Shown here one piece after another: positions 50,249-62,800 of a DNA stretch of 64,000 nucleotides. Both the position numbers and the translations under genes were made by a program. The stretch's first letter is position 1, and each line of letters opens with the position of its first letter. The notes under the pieces were generated by a model. It did no database searches, was not told the DNA's origin, and saw only the letters and a program-made list of their open reading frames with translations. The DNA is from Notospermus geniculatus (taxonomy: Eukaryota > Nemertea > Pilidiophora > Heteronemertea > Lineidae): NCBI GenBank assembly GCA_002633025.1, contig NMRB01000496.1, positions 114,865 to 178,864 of the forward strand. The letters run 5' to 3'.

Positions 50249-50922
50249 CAATTCATAAAATGATCCCGCAGATTCAGATGATGCTGGTGTGGTATCTCTG
50301 CTCCAATAATTGCCAAGTTTATTCAAGAAATTATGTTATTTTCATACTGAACTGATGTCACCGCTAAATGTTCCAAAAATATTTTATTTCAGGTTTCATG
50401 TTTATTATCTTTAATTTATTGACCAATGAAAACGAATATTTGTGACCTAATTATTTTGTACACAAGTGCACGTGGTGCATGAAGAGGGAGAGAAAGTCAT
50501 TGAAATGTAATATCATGGAATTGTCCCCCTTTGCTTTTCAATGATTAGGCTTAGATTGTACCGAGACGAAATCTGTTGAACTTATCACACGATGAATTAC
50601 CTCCTAGCTTCAAATGCTGAGGTCTCCAAGTATATTTCATGAGAAGCATGCTGCAGTTTGCAATCTGTAGTGGGATGATGTACATGATGTACTATGGTGT
50701 AATATCTGTGGTTGTTGCCAGTTTTCCAGTGTTTCCCTTCAGTAGTGTGGCGGAAGAAACTGCAGTTTCACAGAAGTGGACACCTATATGGGGGAACGCT
50801 GAGTGACAGAAATAAATACTGTCAGAATAAAACACTAGGGAATAGGCTGATGGTGAGCTCCCTGTGGGTGATAAACATTTATATTTGCAAAGAAATCTCA
50901 TGTTTCTTTTTCCTTTTTCTAG
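50245..50922. promoter_or_regulatory. Shared upstream region between ATP13A1 and CHCHD5
   Basis: About 680 bp separates the ATP13A1 start codon from the first recognised CHCHD5 coding exon, and the genes point away from each other, so a bidirectional promoter is expected. No TATA box is evident next to the ATP13A1 start. A non-coding first exon of CHCHD5 must lie here or in the antisense of ATP13A1 exon 1. The region is repeated at 57048-57729 with small indels. Confidence 0.5.
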
Positions 50923-50932
50923 GGATGTGACT

Positions 50933-51685
50933 ATGCAACTTGTTGCCAAGTTCTGTGGTGAAGACTTACTGAAATATGCAGAGTGTGTGGAAAAGCATCC
51001 TCATTCCTGGCCGAGTACTTGTGATATGCTCAGGTTAGCAGTGGCAAAATGCTCTGATCAGAAGTAAGTTCAAAAGGAGTTTTCTCAAATATCAAGTAAA
51101 TAAACTCGAAGTCATGTTCATTTCATGTGGCTGGGAATTCAAATGAATGACAGGATATGAGGAATGGCATTTCTGATAAGTTTCAATATCAAAGATTGAC
51201 TCTGGTTGTTACATGTATCTCAATGATTGTGACCTTTTCCACATTGCACTGAATGTGGTTTCAAACTCATTGTTCCTTCCTTGTTCCAGTCATACCATCA
51301 AGAGAGTAAAATTAGAATGCGTGAAGGAATTTGAAAAATACAACAACTGTATACGAGGGAATCCTACTTCTGTAGAAAGATGTATGCCATTACTAGATGA
51401 ATTTTCCAAGTGTGCTGAACAAATTGTTGGTAATGAAGGTAGGAAAATCACAATTTTCTTGAAATTTTCCCCTCTAGTGCATAATTCTGGAATGGTCCCA
51501 AGAAATTCAAGAGTGAAAGCACCGGTCTTATTTGTACCAAATGCTGAAGTTCATTCATGTCTTATTTTGTACCGGTATTTATTTTGTATGTCTTATTTTG
51601 TATTTATTTTGTATCTCTTTACTTCAAGTGTAAACCTGTTATTTTCTTTTTACTTCCAGGGTTACAAAACACGGGTAAAACATGA
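50933..51685 (+). CDS. CHCHD5: CHCHD5-like twin CX9C protein (copy A)
   Basis: Small coiled-coil-helix-coiled-coil-helix protein. This family is imported into the mitochondrial intermembrane space and stabilised by disulfides. Coding exons 50933-51063, 51290-51438 and 51660-51685 give 101 aa (human CHCHD5 is about 110). Two CHCH domains are visible, each with a pair of CX9C motifs: Cys8-Cys18 with Cys30-Cys40, and Cys54-Cys64 with Cys75-Cys85. The start assumed is the ATG at 50933. A strong acceptor (pyrimidine tract plus AG, ending at 50922) shows there is an upstream, probably non-coding exon, which could instead contribute a few N-terminal residues; I could not place it. The last exon is only 26 nt. 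The gene is divergent from ATP13A1 (ATG-to-ATG about 690 bp) and convergent with ODR4. Confidence 0.93.
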
Positions 51686-52792
51686 CAAAAGCTATGAACA
51701 TGATTGCATCATAACAGAGGCTTAGATAATGCGAAGTAGTCGGATTCTGAATTGGATTTAGTTGTTGGAAATTTGAAGGAGGAAGAATTGGGATAAAGGC
51801 AAGGGTTGCTGATTTCAAATGATAGAAGGCATTCAGTGACGCCATGGTAGTTGGTCATTCTCGCTACCCTATGTCACCCGGGGAGTGTCACAGAGCATTT
51901 GGAATCACCTGATAACTGCAGGATGTTATGGAGGAGGGTGTAGAAGTGTCCGTCCATGTCAAAGACATTCTAGTGACTTGTGGGAGTTTGTCTTATCACG
52001 AAGCCTTACTCATTTGATCACGGTTTTATTCCTTATCACTTTGTGAAGGCTCTTAAATCACCGTGATTATCATGTCCTTTTAATCAACGGTCAAAGCAAG
52101 ATCAAGTGGATAACATAGGTTACCATGGAAACTATGGTAATTTGGTCATTGCAATTTCTGTAATTACTCTGGACTTGCCTGATCAAAGAGTCTTATCTTT
52201 TGGATAGACACTTGTAAGGATTAATCTTCGAGATAATTAGGCCACATCAGTTGTTAGGTTTCTGAACACACCTCTCATTTCCTGAGCTTATGAACACAAT
52301 GCTTTTATCTTCCTTTTCATCTTGTCCTTGATGTGAGTGCCACCTATGTGTTCGTACAGAAACTAACAGAATTTATGTCTTCATTCATCAGCCTGTCTGT
52401 CTCATTAGTAGCCTCACATTAACTCTGCAGCTTTTCAAATTTTTCACTGTGGCTAGCCCCTTCAGAATGCTGAGTACTATCAGATGCACTCCTGCACATA
52501 AAGTAAGCAGGATTATAAAAGTGCTGCATGGTGTTTCGGAGCAAAAAACTGGTCCCGAGTATATTACCTTTTTGAACCCTTCAAGTGCAATGACGGAGGG
52601 AGTGCGCATCAACAGGTGGAACCCCTGGACGCAATAACCTGAGATCATTCAAGCAATGAATCAAAAATATAGATGTATCCTGAATTTTCACAATGATAAC
52701 AAATATGACACCGTTTGCACTTTGGGGAGTCAGAAAAACTGAAAGCCTCTGGTCACAACAACATGGTTCCTTTAGCAACAAGACTGACTTGA

Positions 52793-52863
52793 AATAAAGA
52801 TGAACTCAATATATGATGAATTTAAAAACAGTAATTTATTCAATTCAATAAAAGATGAATAAA
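52793..52863. terminator. Convergent polyadenylation signals of CHCHD5 and ODR4
   Basis: AATAAA hexamers on the plus strand at 52793-52798, 52847-52852 and 52858-52863 would serve CHCHD5. A minus-strand AATAAA (TTTATT at 52835-52840) would serve ODR4, 262 bp past its stop. The core pair is conserved at 59588-59605 in the second copy, while the 52793 hexamer is not. The arrangement implies overlapping 3' ends. Confidence 0.5.
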
Positions 52864-53101
52864 CAGATCAACAAGTGTCCACTTATTTCTTTAATACTTT
52901 AACAATTTTATGTCAGACTGACAACCATCAACAACATTCCCCATTTTTCAGTGCCATTTTTTGACATTGAACCATCTTGAAATACCAAGGCCTACGGTCA
53001 CTTTGCCTTTGGACACAGATATACATTGTACATTGTATTTTCGTCTGCAGGCATAGTGATATGAATTAACCCTTGATGTTTCAAGATGCAATTGACTAAC
53101 T

Positions 53102-56100
53102 TTAGTCCCAATATTCAATGTCTTCTAGGTACAGGTATGAAAACGCCACTGCTAATGCACTCACTGCCCCTGTAACCACAGCTCCTGAAATAGAAGATCT
53201 GGATTTTTATAGACATATTTCCATGTGTAATTCAACAGATTAAGAGAAAACGGGGACACTTATTCCTTGCGAGAGGCTTTAGACGATGACAGAAAGACAA
53301 AGTCACTGGCCCTCCTCTCGTTTTAGAGTTGTTGATTTCAACAAGGGTTGTCATGACTCTTAATTCTTTCCAACTTACCAACAACTGCCTTTCCTGATAA
53401 TCCTGAACGCTTTTTCTTCGAGTTCATTTTATCTTCTTCTTTTACCTCAGCAGCATCTATATCTTCAGGGCCTAAGTAAGAAAAATAATCATCATAGCTA
53501 GGCCTGATAAAAAAGATAACTTGACCAATATATCCTGCCCACCAATAGACATGTTATTGGGAAAGCCTCGAAACTGAAAACATGACAAAATGTCCAGCCG
53601 TGAGTCTTGATGGTCTAAAACCTAAATCCACCACAGCTGATTAGAGATACTTACTTGCCATATTTTCCATGTCAAATATGAGATCTTCTTCTTCAACTGT
53701 CATTCCTAGTACCTCTTTGAACCGATCTATAACATCCGCAGACTGCTCATCACCAAATGCGTAGTCACAGAGTGTGATTTTCTTGTTCAAAATATTGGCG
53801 AAGACTCGTCGAGGGGTCTGGAGCTGGCTGCCAAGAGCATCCCCTTGAAATGACAAAAAAATATTGTGTTTATTATATAGATTCTTTATCATAGAAAGAA
53901 AAGAAAGTAAAGTTAGGCCTACTTCAAAATATCAAATTGGTACTGCTCAGTCTGTCCATTTCAAGTCAAATTTTGTTTCTTCATTTTTTACTCGCCAACC
54001 TCAAAGCAACTATGCATAACTGCAAGGCCAACTCCTGAGCCAGATCAGTGATGTCATTTGAAAGAGCTCATCTTACCTTCACCTGTGCCTTGTATGTCTT
54101 CACACATCAGTGAACACCTGGCTTGTAAACTTCGTAAAAGGTCACACTTTAAAGCCTGCAGTCCCTCCTTGACTGTTGCCTTCCCATGGACGAATGCCTC
54201 TCCATGTATGGTACCTTGGATGGTCAGCTTTGTGTCAATCTCCTCTACTTTACCAAGTTCGTCCTCATCCTCTTCACCATCTTCTGCTGGCTAAAAGGTG
54301 CAAAAATGACGAGGTACAGATACACAGTAGTCAAGATTCTATCCTTTAGTTAATTTTTACTTTCCCAGTCAGCAGAGGGGCATTTATCAAGCCATCCAAT
54401 CACACACTTAATACTTACAGGGCTGTCAGAGTGGCACTGCAGAAACATCAACACCTCTCGCAACTTAGGTTCTGGGTGCGACATCAGTCAGACCTCCTCC
54501 TGGTCAGACCCATTCTTCATGTTATAGAGGGCGACACTAACTGACAGTGCAGGTTTTCTCTGGTTCCCCCTGATATTCATTTATTCACCCAATATTACCT
54601 AAGAGCCAATAATGACAACTCTATATCTTCCTTTATACTCACAGGCTGCAAGAACAATTCTACAGAGAATTTCTGCTGTCCTTCTTGATTGTAACCTTTC
54701 CCTGACCGTGTCTTCTTGCCTCCTAGTTGGATCACTTGGAGTGCTTCATTGCCATCGCGGACATTACCAGCAAATGTACCCATACTGTTCCAAACCAGTT
54801 TTCGTATACTCTTGAGGCTGCTCTGAAGATATCAAATCAGAGATGAGAATTTCCAGAAGCCTCGCAGGGCTTGGAGTGATTTGGAATGCTCCATGACTAC
54901 TGCAGCCCCAGGAGAATGTGGACTACATGTACGGTAGTCCTTATAAGAGCTGACTGAAGGTTTATACCACTTATATTGAAAAGTTGGCAATAGGTATACC
55001 TGTATTTTCTTATTGATATCCACTTCATGCCCTGACTTTGGTACATGGATTGGGAAGTCCAGGGCTAGTTTAGTCCGCAGCATTATCCACTTGTCTACAA
55101 CTGACTGGAATTTCCACTCAGCTGGCCTAAGTACACTCTGAAAAAATATGATGTCCAGTGAGAATATCATTTTCCAATCCTATTTTGCTATCAGAAATTT
55201 TGAAAAGCCTACCCCCATTTTATTAAATGACAAAGAGCCCCACTGAAGACAAATAACCCAATTTGACCAAAGATTATCAGAGCTCCCTCAACCAACACGT
55301 TGACTCTGCAGCAATCCAATCTGTTGATTCGGAAAGTGTTTAAACAGAAATTGTAATTCATATCTCATACCTGGTTGTCACCAACGTCAATAGATCTGCA
55401 AGTCAATCTGCAGAAAAGTTAAGGAGCTACATCTGATTGAATGGAAAAGAGAAAGATGACTGTCCGATAATTACTGGTACATAACCAAATTGAAATATCA
55501 CAGAGTGATGTGTGACCTTCGTCTCTTGATTGAGTCCTCGTCACCCAAGAAGATCGGTCAAATCTCCCCTACAGCATTTTGAAAAGGATACTTTCTGGAA
55601 AGTGTACAGATCTGTAGAAGTATTCTGTCAGTGATCGCATCATCTGGTTTAGGACTCAGTGGACTTTTACTCAAACTTCTGTGTACGGCAAAAATCAGCT
55701 GGAAGTGGAATATTGAAATTGATATTTCATCAAGTGGGAAAGATCTAAAGCAACCCTATGGGAATACTCATGAATTCTGACAATCCTTTTGAATATAAAC
55801 TTTCCCAAGAGATACCTGTCTCAACTTTGAAGCATGTTTCTCCATTTCCTTCGTAGGAGCAGCAGCATAGAATCCGATGATATCAAGACCTCCTGGCAGC
55901 ATACGAACAACCTGTAAAATAAGATACAGATATTACGGCAAATGGATTGACAAAATACTTGTTGGTTTTCAGTTTTGAGGCTGAAGGAGAAAAACATTTT
56001 AAAACCCTGGGCAAGGTGATCGGTTGTATTGCCAAAGAAACCCTTCCATTTTCATGATTTTTACATCATGGGTGATGAGAAACTATATCTTGATTTTGAC

Positions 56101-56338
56101 ATTGTTTCCAAATCTCTTTGCATATGATACTTCTCTGACACATACCGACCAAATTAATTACCTGTTTTGCATGATATCCAACCCAAGACTCACTAACACT
56201 GTCCAGTGACAAGGCAGCATTTTCTTTACTTTTTGACTTTGTCTTCACATCATCTGTTTCTTCATCTTCCTCTGGTTCTGGTTCATTTTCAACAGGCGTC
56301 GGAACAAGGAGGACAGCATAATCTTTCTGTGACGTCAA
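53102..56338 (-). CDS. ODR4: ODR4 homologue lacking exon 1 (copy A)
   Basis: Exons equivalent to 2-12 of the complete gene: 56162-56338, 55816-55911, 55592-55698, 55371-55407, 55000-55137, 54643-54822, 54077-54290, 53655-53843, 53379-53471, 53102-53184. Exon 54077-54290 (214 nt) is exactly copy B exons 8 (135 nt) and 9 (79 nt) joined with no intron. Exon 53379-53471 has one extra codon (an additional acidic residue). Amino-acid differences from copy B cluster in tolerant places: the acidic linker of exon 2, a Leu/Tyr difference after the conserved LPGG, and His/Arg and Met/Val in exon 6. The 5' exon is absent because the copy ends at 56386 within intron 1, where it meets the next duplicated unit. 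An allele of the neighbouring complete gene, or a 5'-truncated tandem copy. Confidence 0.9.
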
Positions 56339-56783
56339 CTGGAAATGTAAAAGAAGGATTCAGGGTTCACGCATCGGTAGGCCTACATCTCAGACGGGAG
56401 AATTTCCTCCACACAACATGGAGTGCTGAATCACGACGTAGAATATCCCAAATATTCGAAGTCGTGAATTTCATGACTATGCCGACGCCAACTTTTAAGT
56501 TGCTGACGCTTGCTGACGCTAAAATTTGTTGCTGACGCTATTTAGTAGGACCCCTAGGGTAGGCCTATCATTGAATAAAAAAGGACAAAGTCAAATCATG
56601 AAATCAAAGTCAGAAATAAATAAACTAAGGTACCGGTATGTATTGTAGGCCTAATCCGTATTCATTGTGATTGTTAATTTCAGGCACAAATAACTGGCAG
56701 TGCAGGCTACGTCTACATCAGTCAGCATCATCATGAAGTGCCTAGGCCTAGGCCTACGGGTGTGTAGCAGAAACGATGCATAC

Positions 56784-57047
56784 CGTGGAACACGAGAGCG
56801 CAGTGCGCACCGCCACGAACCAGTGGCAGAAAAGCCCGCACAAGATTTGCAGCAGACTGATGATCGCCAGGGCGATTAAACCAGCTTCGAAGTAGTTGGA
56901 AACGCCATAAGTTACTGTCCACATGTAAAACCATATTGAATACAATATCACAAATGGTCCAAAGTATCCGTGAAGAACCAGAGGCCTGAAATTATGGTAA
57001 GAAATGCGACGAATTTCGTTGCTTTGCGAAATGCCGGTGGCCGCCAT
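56784..57047 (-). pseudogene. ATP13A1: ATP13A1 exon 1, second copy without downstream exons
   Basis: An 88-codon exon with the same length, start (ATG at 57045-57047) and donor as the exon at 49981-50244. The substitutions seen are synonymous. On its downstream (left) side the matching sequence stops at about 56560, within the first intron, and runs into ODR4 copy A rather than ATP13A1 exon 2. It is therefore an orphan exon as assembled. It belongs to the duplicated CHCHD5-ODR4 block and is most easily read as the second haplotype. If the duplication is real it would be a promoter plus first exon with no gene attached. Confidence 0.85.
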
Positions 57048-57739
57048 GTTGCAGTTCACAAAATGATCCCGCAGATTCAGATAACATTGGTCTGGTCTCT
57101 CTCCTCCAATAATTGCCACTTTCATTCAAGAAATTATGTTATTTTCATACTGAACTGAGGTCACCGCAAAATGTTCCAAAAATATTTTATTTCAGGTTTC
57201 ATGTTTATTATCTTTAATTTATTGACCAATGAAAACGAATATTTGTGACCTAATTATTTTGTACACAAGTGCACGTGGTGCATGAAGAGGGAGAGAAAGT
57301 CATTGAAATGTAATTTCATCATTCATGGAATTGTCCCCCTTTGCTTTTCAATGATTAGGCTTAGATTGTACCGAGACGAAATCTGTTGAACTTATCACAC
57401 GATGAATTACCTCCCAGCTTCAAATGCTGAGGTCTCTGAGTATATTTCATGAGAAGCATGCTGCAGTTTGCAATCTGTAGTGGGATGATGTACATGATGT
57501 ACTATGGTGTAATATCTGTGGTTGTTCCCGGTTTTCCAGTGTTTCCCTTCAGTAGTGTGGCGGAAGAAACTGCAGTTTCACAGAAGTGGACACCTATATG
57601 GGGGAACGCTGAGTGACAGAAATAAATACTGTCATAAAACACTAGGGAATAGGCTGATGGTGAGCTCCCTGTGGGTGATAAACATTTATATTTGCAAAGA
57701 AATCTCATGTTTCTTTTTCCTTTTTCTAGGGATGTGACT

Positions 57740-58499
57740 ATGCAACTTGTTGCCAAGTTCTGTGGTGAAGACTTACTGAAATATGCAGAGTGTGTGGAAA
57801 AGCATCCTCATTCCTGGCCGAGTACTTGTGATATGCTGAGGTTAGCTGTGGCAAAATGCTCTGATCAGAAGTAAGTTCAACATGAGTTCTCTCAAGTATC
57901 AAGTACTTATAAAACTCTAAGTCATGTTCATTTCATGTGGCTGGGAATTCAAATGAATGACAGGATATGACTATTGGCGATTTCTGATAAGTTTCAATAT
58001 CAAAGATTGACTCTGGTTGTTACATGTATCTAAATGATTGTGACCTTTTCCACGTTCCATGGAATGTGATTTCAAACTCATTGTTCCTTCCTTGTTACAG
58101 TCATACAATCAAGAGAGTGAAATTAGAATGCGTGAAAGAATTTGAAAAATACAACAACTGTATACGAGGGAATCCTACTTCTGTAGAAAGATGTATGCCA
58201 TTACTAGATGAATTTTCCAAGTGTGCTGAACAAATTGTTGGCAATGAAGGTAGTGATTACAGTTTTCTTAAAATTTTCTGCTCTTTTGCATTACTATTTA
58301 AGTGAATTCTGGAATAGTCCTGAGTAATTCAAGATTGAAAGCACCTGTCTTGTTCAAACCAGAGTCCTGAAGTTCATTCATGTTAGCAAAAATAGATGTC
58401 AGTCTTATTTTATATTTATTTTGTATCTCTTTTACTTCAAGTGTAAACATGTTATTTTTCTTTTTACTTCCAGGGCTCCAAAACACAGGTAAAACATGA
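57740..58499 (+). CDS. CHCHD5: CHCHD5-like twin CX9C protein (copy B)
   Basis: Second copy, exons 57740-57870, 58101-58249 and 58474-58499, 101 aa with all eight CX9C cysteines. The exons have the same lengths and phases as copy A, and the central exon translation is identical apart from silent changes. The introns differ by small indels. Placed head-to-head with the orphan ATP13A1 exon at 56784-57047 and tail-to-tail with the complete ODR4. It is probably the other allele of the gene at 50933-51685. Both copies look functional, so sequence alone does not decide. Confidence 0.92.
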
Positions 58500-59854
58500 T
58501 AATGAACATGATTGCATCATAAGAGAGACTTAGAAAATGCGATGTAGTCGGATTCTAAATTGGATTTAGTTGTTGGAAATTTGAAGGAGGAAGAATTGGG
58601 ATAAAGGCCAAGGGTTGCTGATTTCAAATGACAGAAGGCATTCAGTGACGCCATCGTAGTTGGTCATTCTCGCTCGCCTATGTCATTCAGGGAGTGTCAC
58701 AGAGACCTTGGAATCACCTGATAACAGCAGGATGTTATGGAGGAGGGTGTAGAAGTGTCCGTCCATGTCAAAGACATTCTAGTGACTTGTGGGAGATTGT
58801 CTTAATCACGAAGCCTTACTCATTTGATCACGGTTTTATTCCTTATCACTTTGTGATGGCTCTTAAATCACCTTGATTATCATGTCCTTTTAATCAACGG
58901 TCAAAACAAGATTAAGTGGATAACGTAGGTTACCATGGAAACTATGGTAATTTGGTCATTGCAATTTCTGTAATTACTCTGGACTTGCCTGATCAAAGAG
59001 TCTTATCTTTTGGATAGGCACTTGTATGGATTAATCTTCGAGATAATTTTGCCACATCACTTGTTAGGCTTCACAACACACCTCCCATTTCCTGAGCTTA
59101 TGATCACAACGCTTTTATCTTCCTTTTCATCTTGTCCTTGATGTGAGTGCCACCTATGTGTTCATACGTAAACTAACAGAATTTATGTCTTCATTTCAAA
59201 TTTTTCATTGTGGCTAGCCCCTTCAGTACTATCAGGTGCACTCCTGCACATAAAGTAAGCAGGATTGTAAAACTGCTGCATGGTGTTTCGGAGCGAAAAA
59301 CTGGTCCTGAGAATATCATTACCTTTTTGAACCCTTCAAGTGCAATGACGGAGGTAGTGCGCACCAACAGGTCCTGATCCCCTGGATGCAATAACCTGAG
59401 ATCAAGCAATCAATGGAAAATATAGATGTATCCCGAGTTTTGACAATGATAACAAATATGAGACCCTTTGCACTTTGGGGAGTCAGAGAAACTGAAAGCC
59501 TCTGGTCACAACAACATGGTTCCTTTAGCAACAAGACTGACTTGAAACGAAGATGAACTCAATATATGATGAATTTAAAAACAGTAATTTATTCAATTCA
59601 ATAAAAGATGAATGAACAGATCAACAAGTGTCCACTTATTCCTTTAATACTTTAACAATTTTATGTCAGACTGACAACCATCAACAACATTCCCCATTTT
59701 TCAGTGCCATTTTTTGACTTTCGACCATCTTGAAATACCAAGGCCTACGGTCACTTTGCCTTTGGACACAGATATACATTGTACATTGTATTTTCGTCTG
59801 CAGGCATAGTGATATGAATTAACCCTTGATGTTTCAAGATGCACTTGACTAACT

Positions 59855-62800
59855 TTAGTCCCAATATTCAATGTCTTCTAGGTACAGGTATGAAAACGCC
59901 ACTGCTAATGCACTCACTGCCCCTGTAACCACAGCTCCTGAAATAGAAGATCTGGATTTTTATAGACATTTCCATATGTAATTCAACAGATTAAGAGAAA
60001 ACTGGGACACTTATTCCTTGTGAGAGGCTCAGACGATGACAGAAAGACAAAATCACTGGGCCTCTTGTTTTAGAGTTGTTGATTTCAACAAGGGTTGACA
60101 TGACTCTTAATTCTTTCCAACTTACCAACAACTGCCTTTCCTGATAATCCTGAACGCTTTTTCTTCGAGTTCATTTTATCTTCTTTTACCTCAGCAGCAT
60201 CTATATCTTCAGGGCCTAAGTAAGAAAAATAATCATCATAGCTATGCCTGATAAAAAAGATAAATTGACCAATATATCGTGGCCACCAATAGACATGCTT
60301 TCGAAAGCCTCGAAACTGAAAACATTATGACAAAATGTCCAGCCGTGAGACTCAATGGTCTAAAACCTAAATCTACCATGCAGCTGATTAGAGATACTCA
60401 CTTGCCATATTTTCCATGTCAAATATGAGATCTTCTTCTTCAACTGTCATTCCTAATACCTCTTTGAACCGATCTATAACATCCGCAGACTGCTCATCAC
60501 CAAATGCGTAGTCACAGAGTGTTATTTTCTTGTTCAAAATATTGGCGAAGACTCGTCGAGGGGTCTGGAGCTGGCTACCAACAGCATCCCCTTGAAATGG
60601 GGAAAAAATGTTTATTCTTACCATTGAACCACATATAGAAAAGAAAGGAAGCCAGTTCAAAATATTTACATGTAATATTGTTAACGCTCAGTCAAGTCAA
60701 ATTTTCTATGCCGGCAAGTGTGTTTTCAAAACTTTCCCTGCTTGACACTATTATTCTGTAGTCCATTTGGATTTTTTACTTGCCAACTGCAAGCCAAGCT
60801 TCTGAGGCAGATGTCTGAAATACATGTTGCTCATCTTACCTTCACCCGTGCCTTGTATGTCTTCACACATCAGTGAACACCTGGCTTGTAAACTTCGTAA
60901 AAGATCACACTTTAAAGCCTGAAAACATCACAGGTCATTGTTAAAATGACTGAAAGTGAAATGACTTGAGTTCACCACCAATCTCCTTTGCTTCAATCTA
61001 TGAATGCCTAACCAATACAAGAAAAACGAGCAGAAATCCTGAGGATGTAAACACAAAAATTGACAATACAGAACTCTAACTATACCTGCAGTCCCTCCTT
61101 GACTGTCGCCTTCCCGTGGACGAATGCCTCTCCATGTATGGTACCTTGGATGGTCAGCTTTGTGTCGATCTCCTCTACTTTACCAAGTTCGTCCTCATCC
61201 TCTTCACCATCTTCTGCTGGCTAAAATGTGCAAAAATGACGAGATACAGATACCGGTACACAGTAGTCAAGATTCTATACTTTTTACTTTTTACTTTCCG
61301 AGTCAATATTACCTGAAAAGCCAATAATGACAACTCCATATCTTCCTTTATACTCACAGGCTGCAAGAACAATTCTACAGAGAATTTCTGCTGTCCTTCT
61401 TGATTGTAACCTTTCCCTGACCGTGTCTTCTTGCCTCCTAGTTGGATCACTTGGAGTGCTTCATTGCCATCTCGGACATTACCAGCAAATGTACCCATAC
61501 TGTTCCAAACCAGTTTCCGTATACTCTTGAGGCTGCTCTGAAGATATCAAATCAGAGATGAGAATTTCCAGGAGCCTCACAGGGCTTGGAGTGATTACAT
61601 GTAGTCTACATGTAGTCCTCATAAGAGTTGACTGGAGGTTTATACCACTTATATTGAAAAGTCGGCAATAGGTATACCTGTATTTTCTTATTGATGTCCA
61701 CTTCACGCCCCGACTTTGGTACATGGATGGGAAAATCAAGGGCTAGTTTTGTCCGCAGCACTATCCACTTGTCTACAACTGACTGGAATTTCCACTCAGC
61801 TGGCCTAAGTACGCTCTGAAAAAAGATGATGTCCAGTGAGAATATCATTTTCCAATCCTATTTTGCTATCAGAAATTTTGAAAAGCCTACCCCCATTTTA
61901 TTAAATGACAAATAACACAGTTGACCAAAGATTATCAGGGCTCTCTCAACCAACACGTTGACTCTGCAGCAACTCAATCTGTTGATTCGGAAAGTGTTTA
62001 AACAGAATGAAATTGTAATTCATATCTCATACCTGGTTGTCACCAACATCAATAGATCTGCAAGTCAATCTGCAGAAAAGTTAAGGAGCTAAATCTGATT
62101 GAAGAGAAAAGAGAAAGACGACTGTCCGATAATTACTGGTACATAATCAAATTGAAATATCACGGAGTGATGTGTGACCTTCATCTCATGACGTCGTCAG
62201 CCAAGAAGATCGGTCAAATCTCTCTTACAGCAGTAGTTTAGACTGGCATTTTGAAAAGGATACTTTCTGGAAAGTGTACAGATCTGTAAAAGTATTCTGT
62301 CAGTGACTGCATCATCTGGTTTAGGTGCCAGTGGACTTTTACTCAAACTTCTGTGTACAGCAAAGATCAGCTGGAAGTGGAAATAAAAAGTTGATGTTTC
62401 ATCAAATGGGAAAGATAAAGCAACCCTAATGGGAATACATGTGTACTCATGAATTCTGACAATCCTTTTGAATATAAACTTTCCCAAAAGATACCTGTCT
62501 CAACTTTGAAGCATGTTTCTCCATTTCCTTCGTAGGAGCAGCAGCATAGAATCCGATGATATCATAACCTCCTGGCAGCATACGAACAACCTGTAAAATA
62601 AGATACAGATATTACGGCAAATGGATTGACAAAATACTTGTTGGTTTTCAGTTTTGAGGCTGAAGGAGAAAAACATTTTAAAACCCTTTAAATATTGGGC
62701 AGGGTGATCGGTTGTATTGCCAAAGAAAACCCTTCCATTTTCATGATTTTACAACATGGGTGATGAGAAACTATATCTTGATTTTGACATTGTTTCCAAA

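Larger units (their letters stand above)
49745..56386. repeat. Duplicated block D4, first copy (ATP13A1 exon 1, CHCHD5, ODR4)
   Basis: Runs from ATP13A1 intron 1 to ODR4 intron 1 and matches 56560-63077. Both block edges lie at a TAGGCCTA word. Confidence 0.92.

Noticed and set aside
50167-50355. Plus-strand open frame antisense to ATP13A1 exon 1
   Set aside because: Shadow of the conserved exon. A GTAAGA donor word at about 50195 is noted but has no other support as a CHCHD5 first exon.
62197-62263. Extension of ODR4 exon 4 beyond the donor at 62263
   Set aside because: Only the earlier donor gives a phase that keeps exon 5 open and aligns with the family; the extension differs in copy A and soon reaches a stop.
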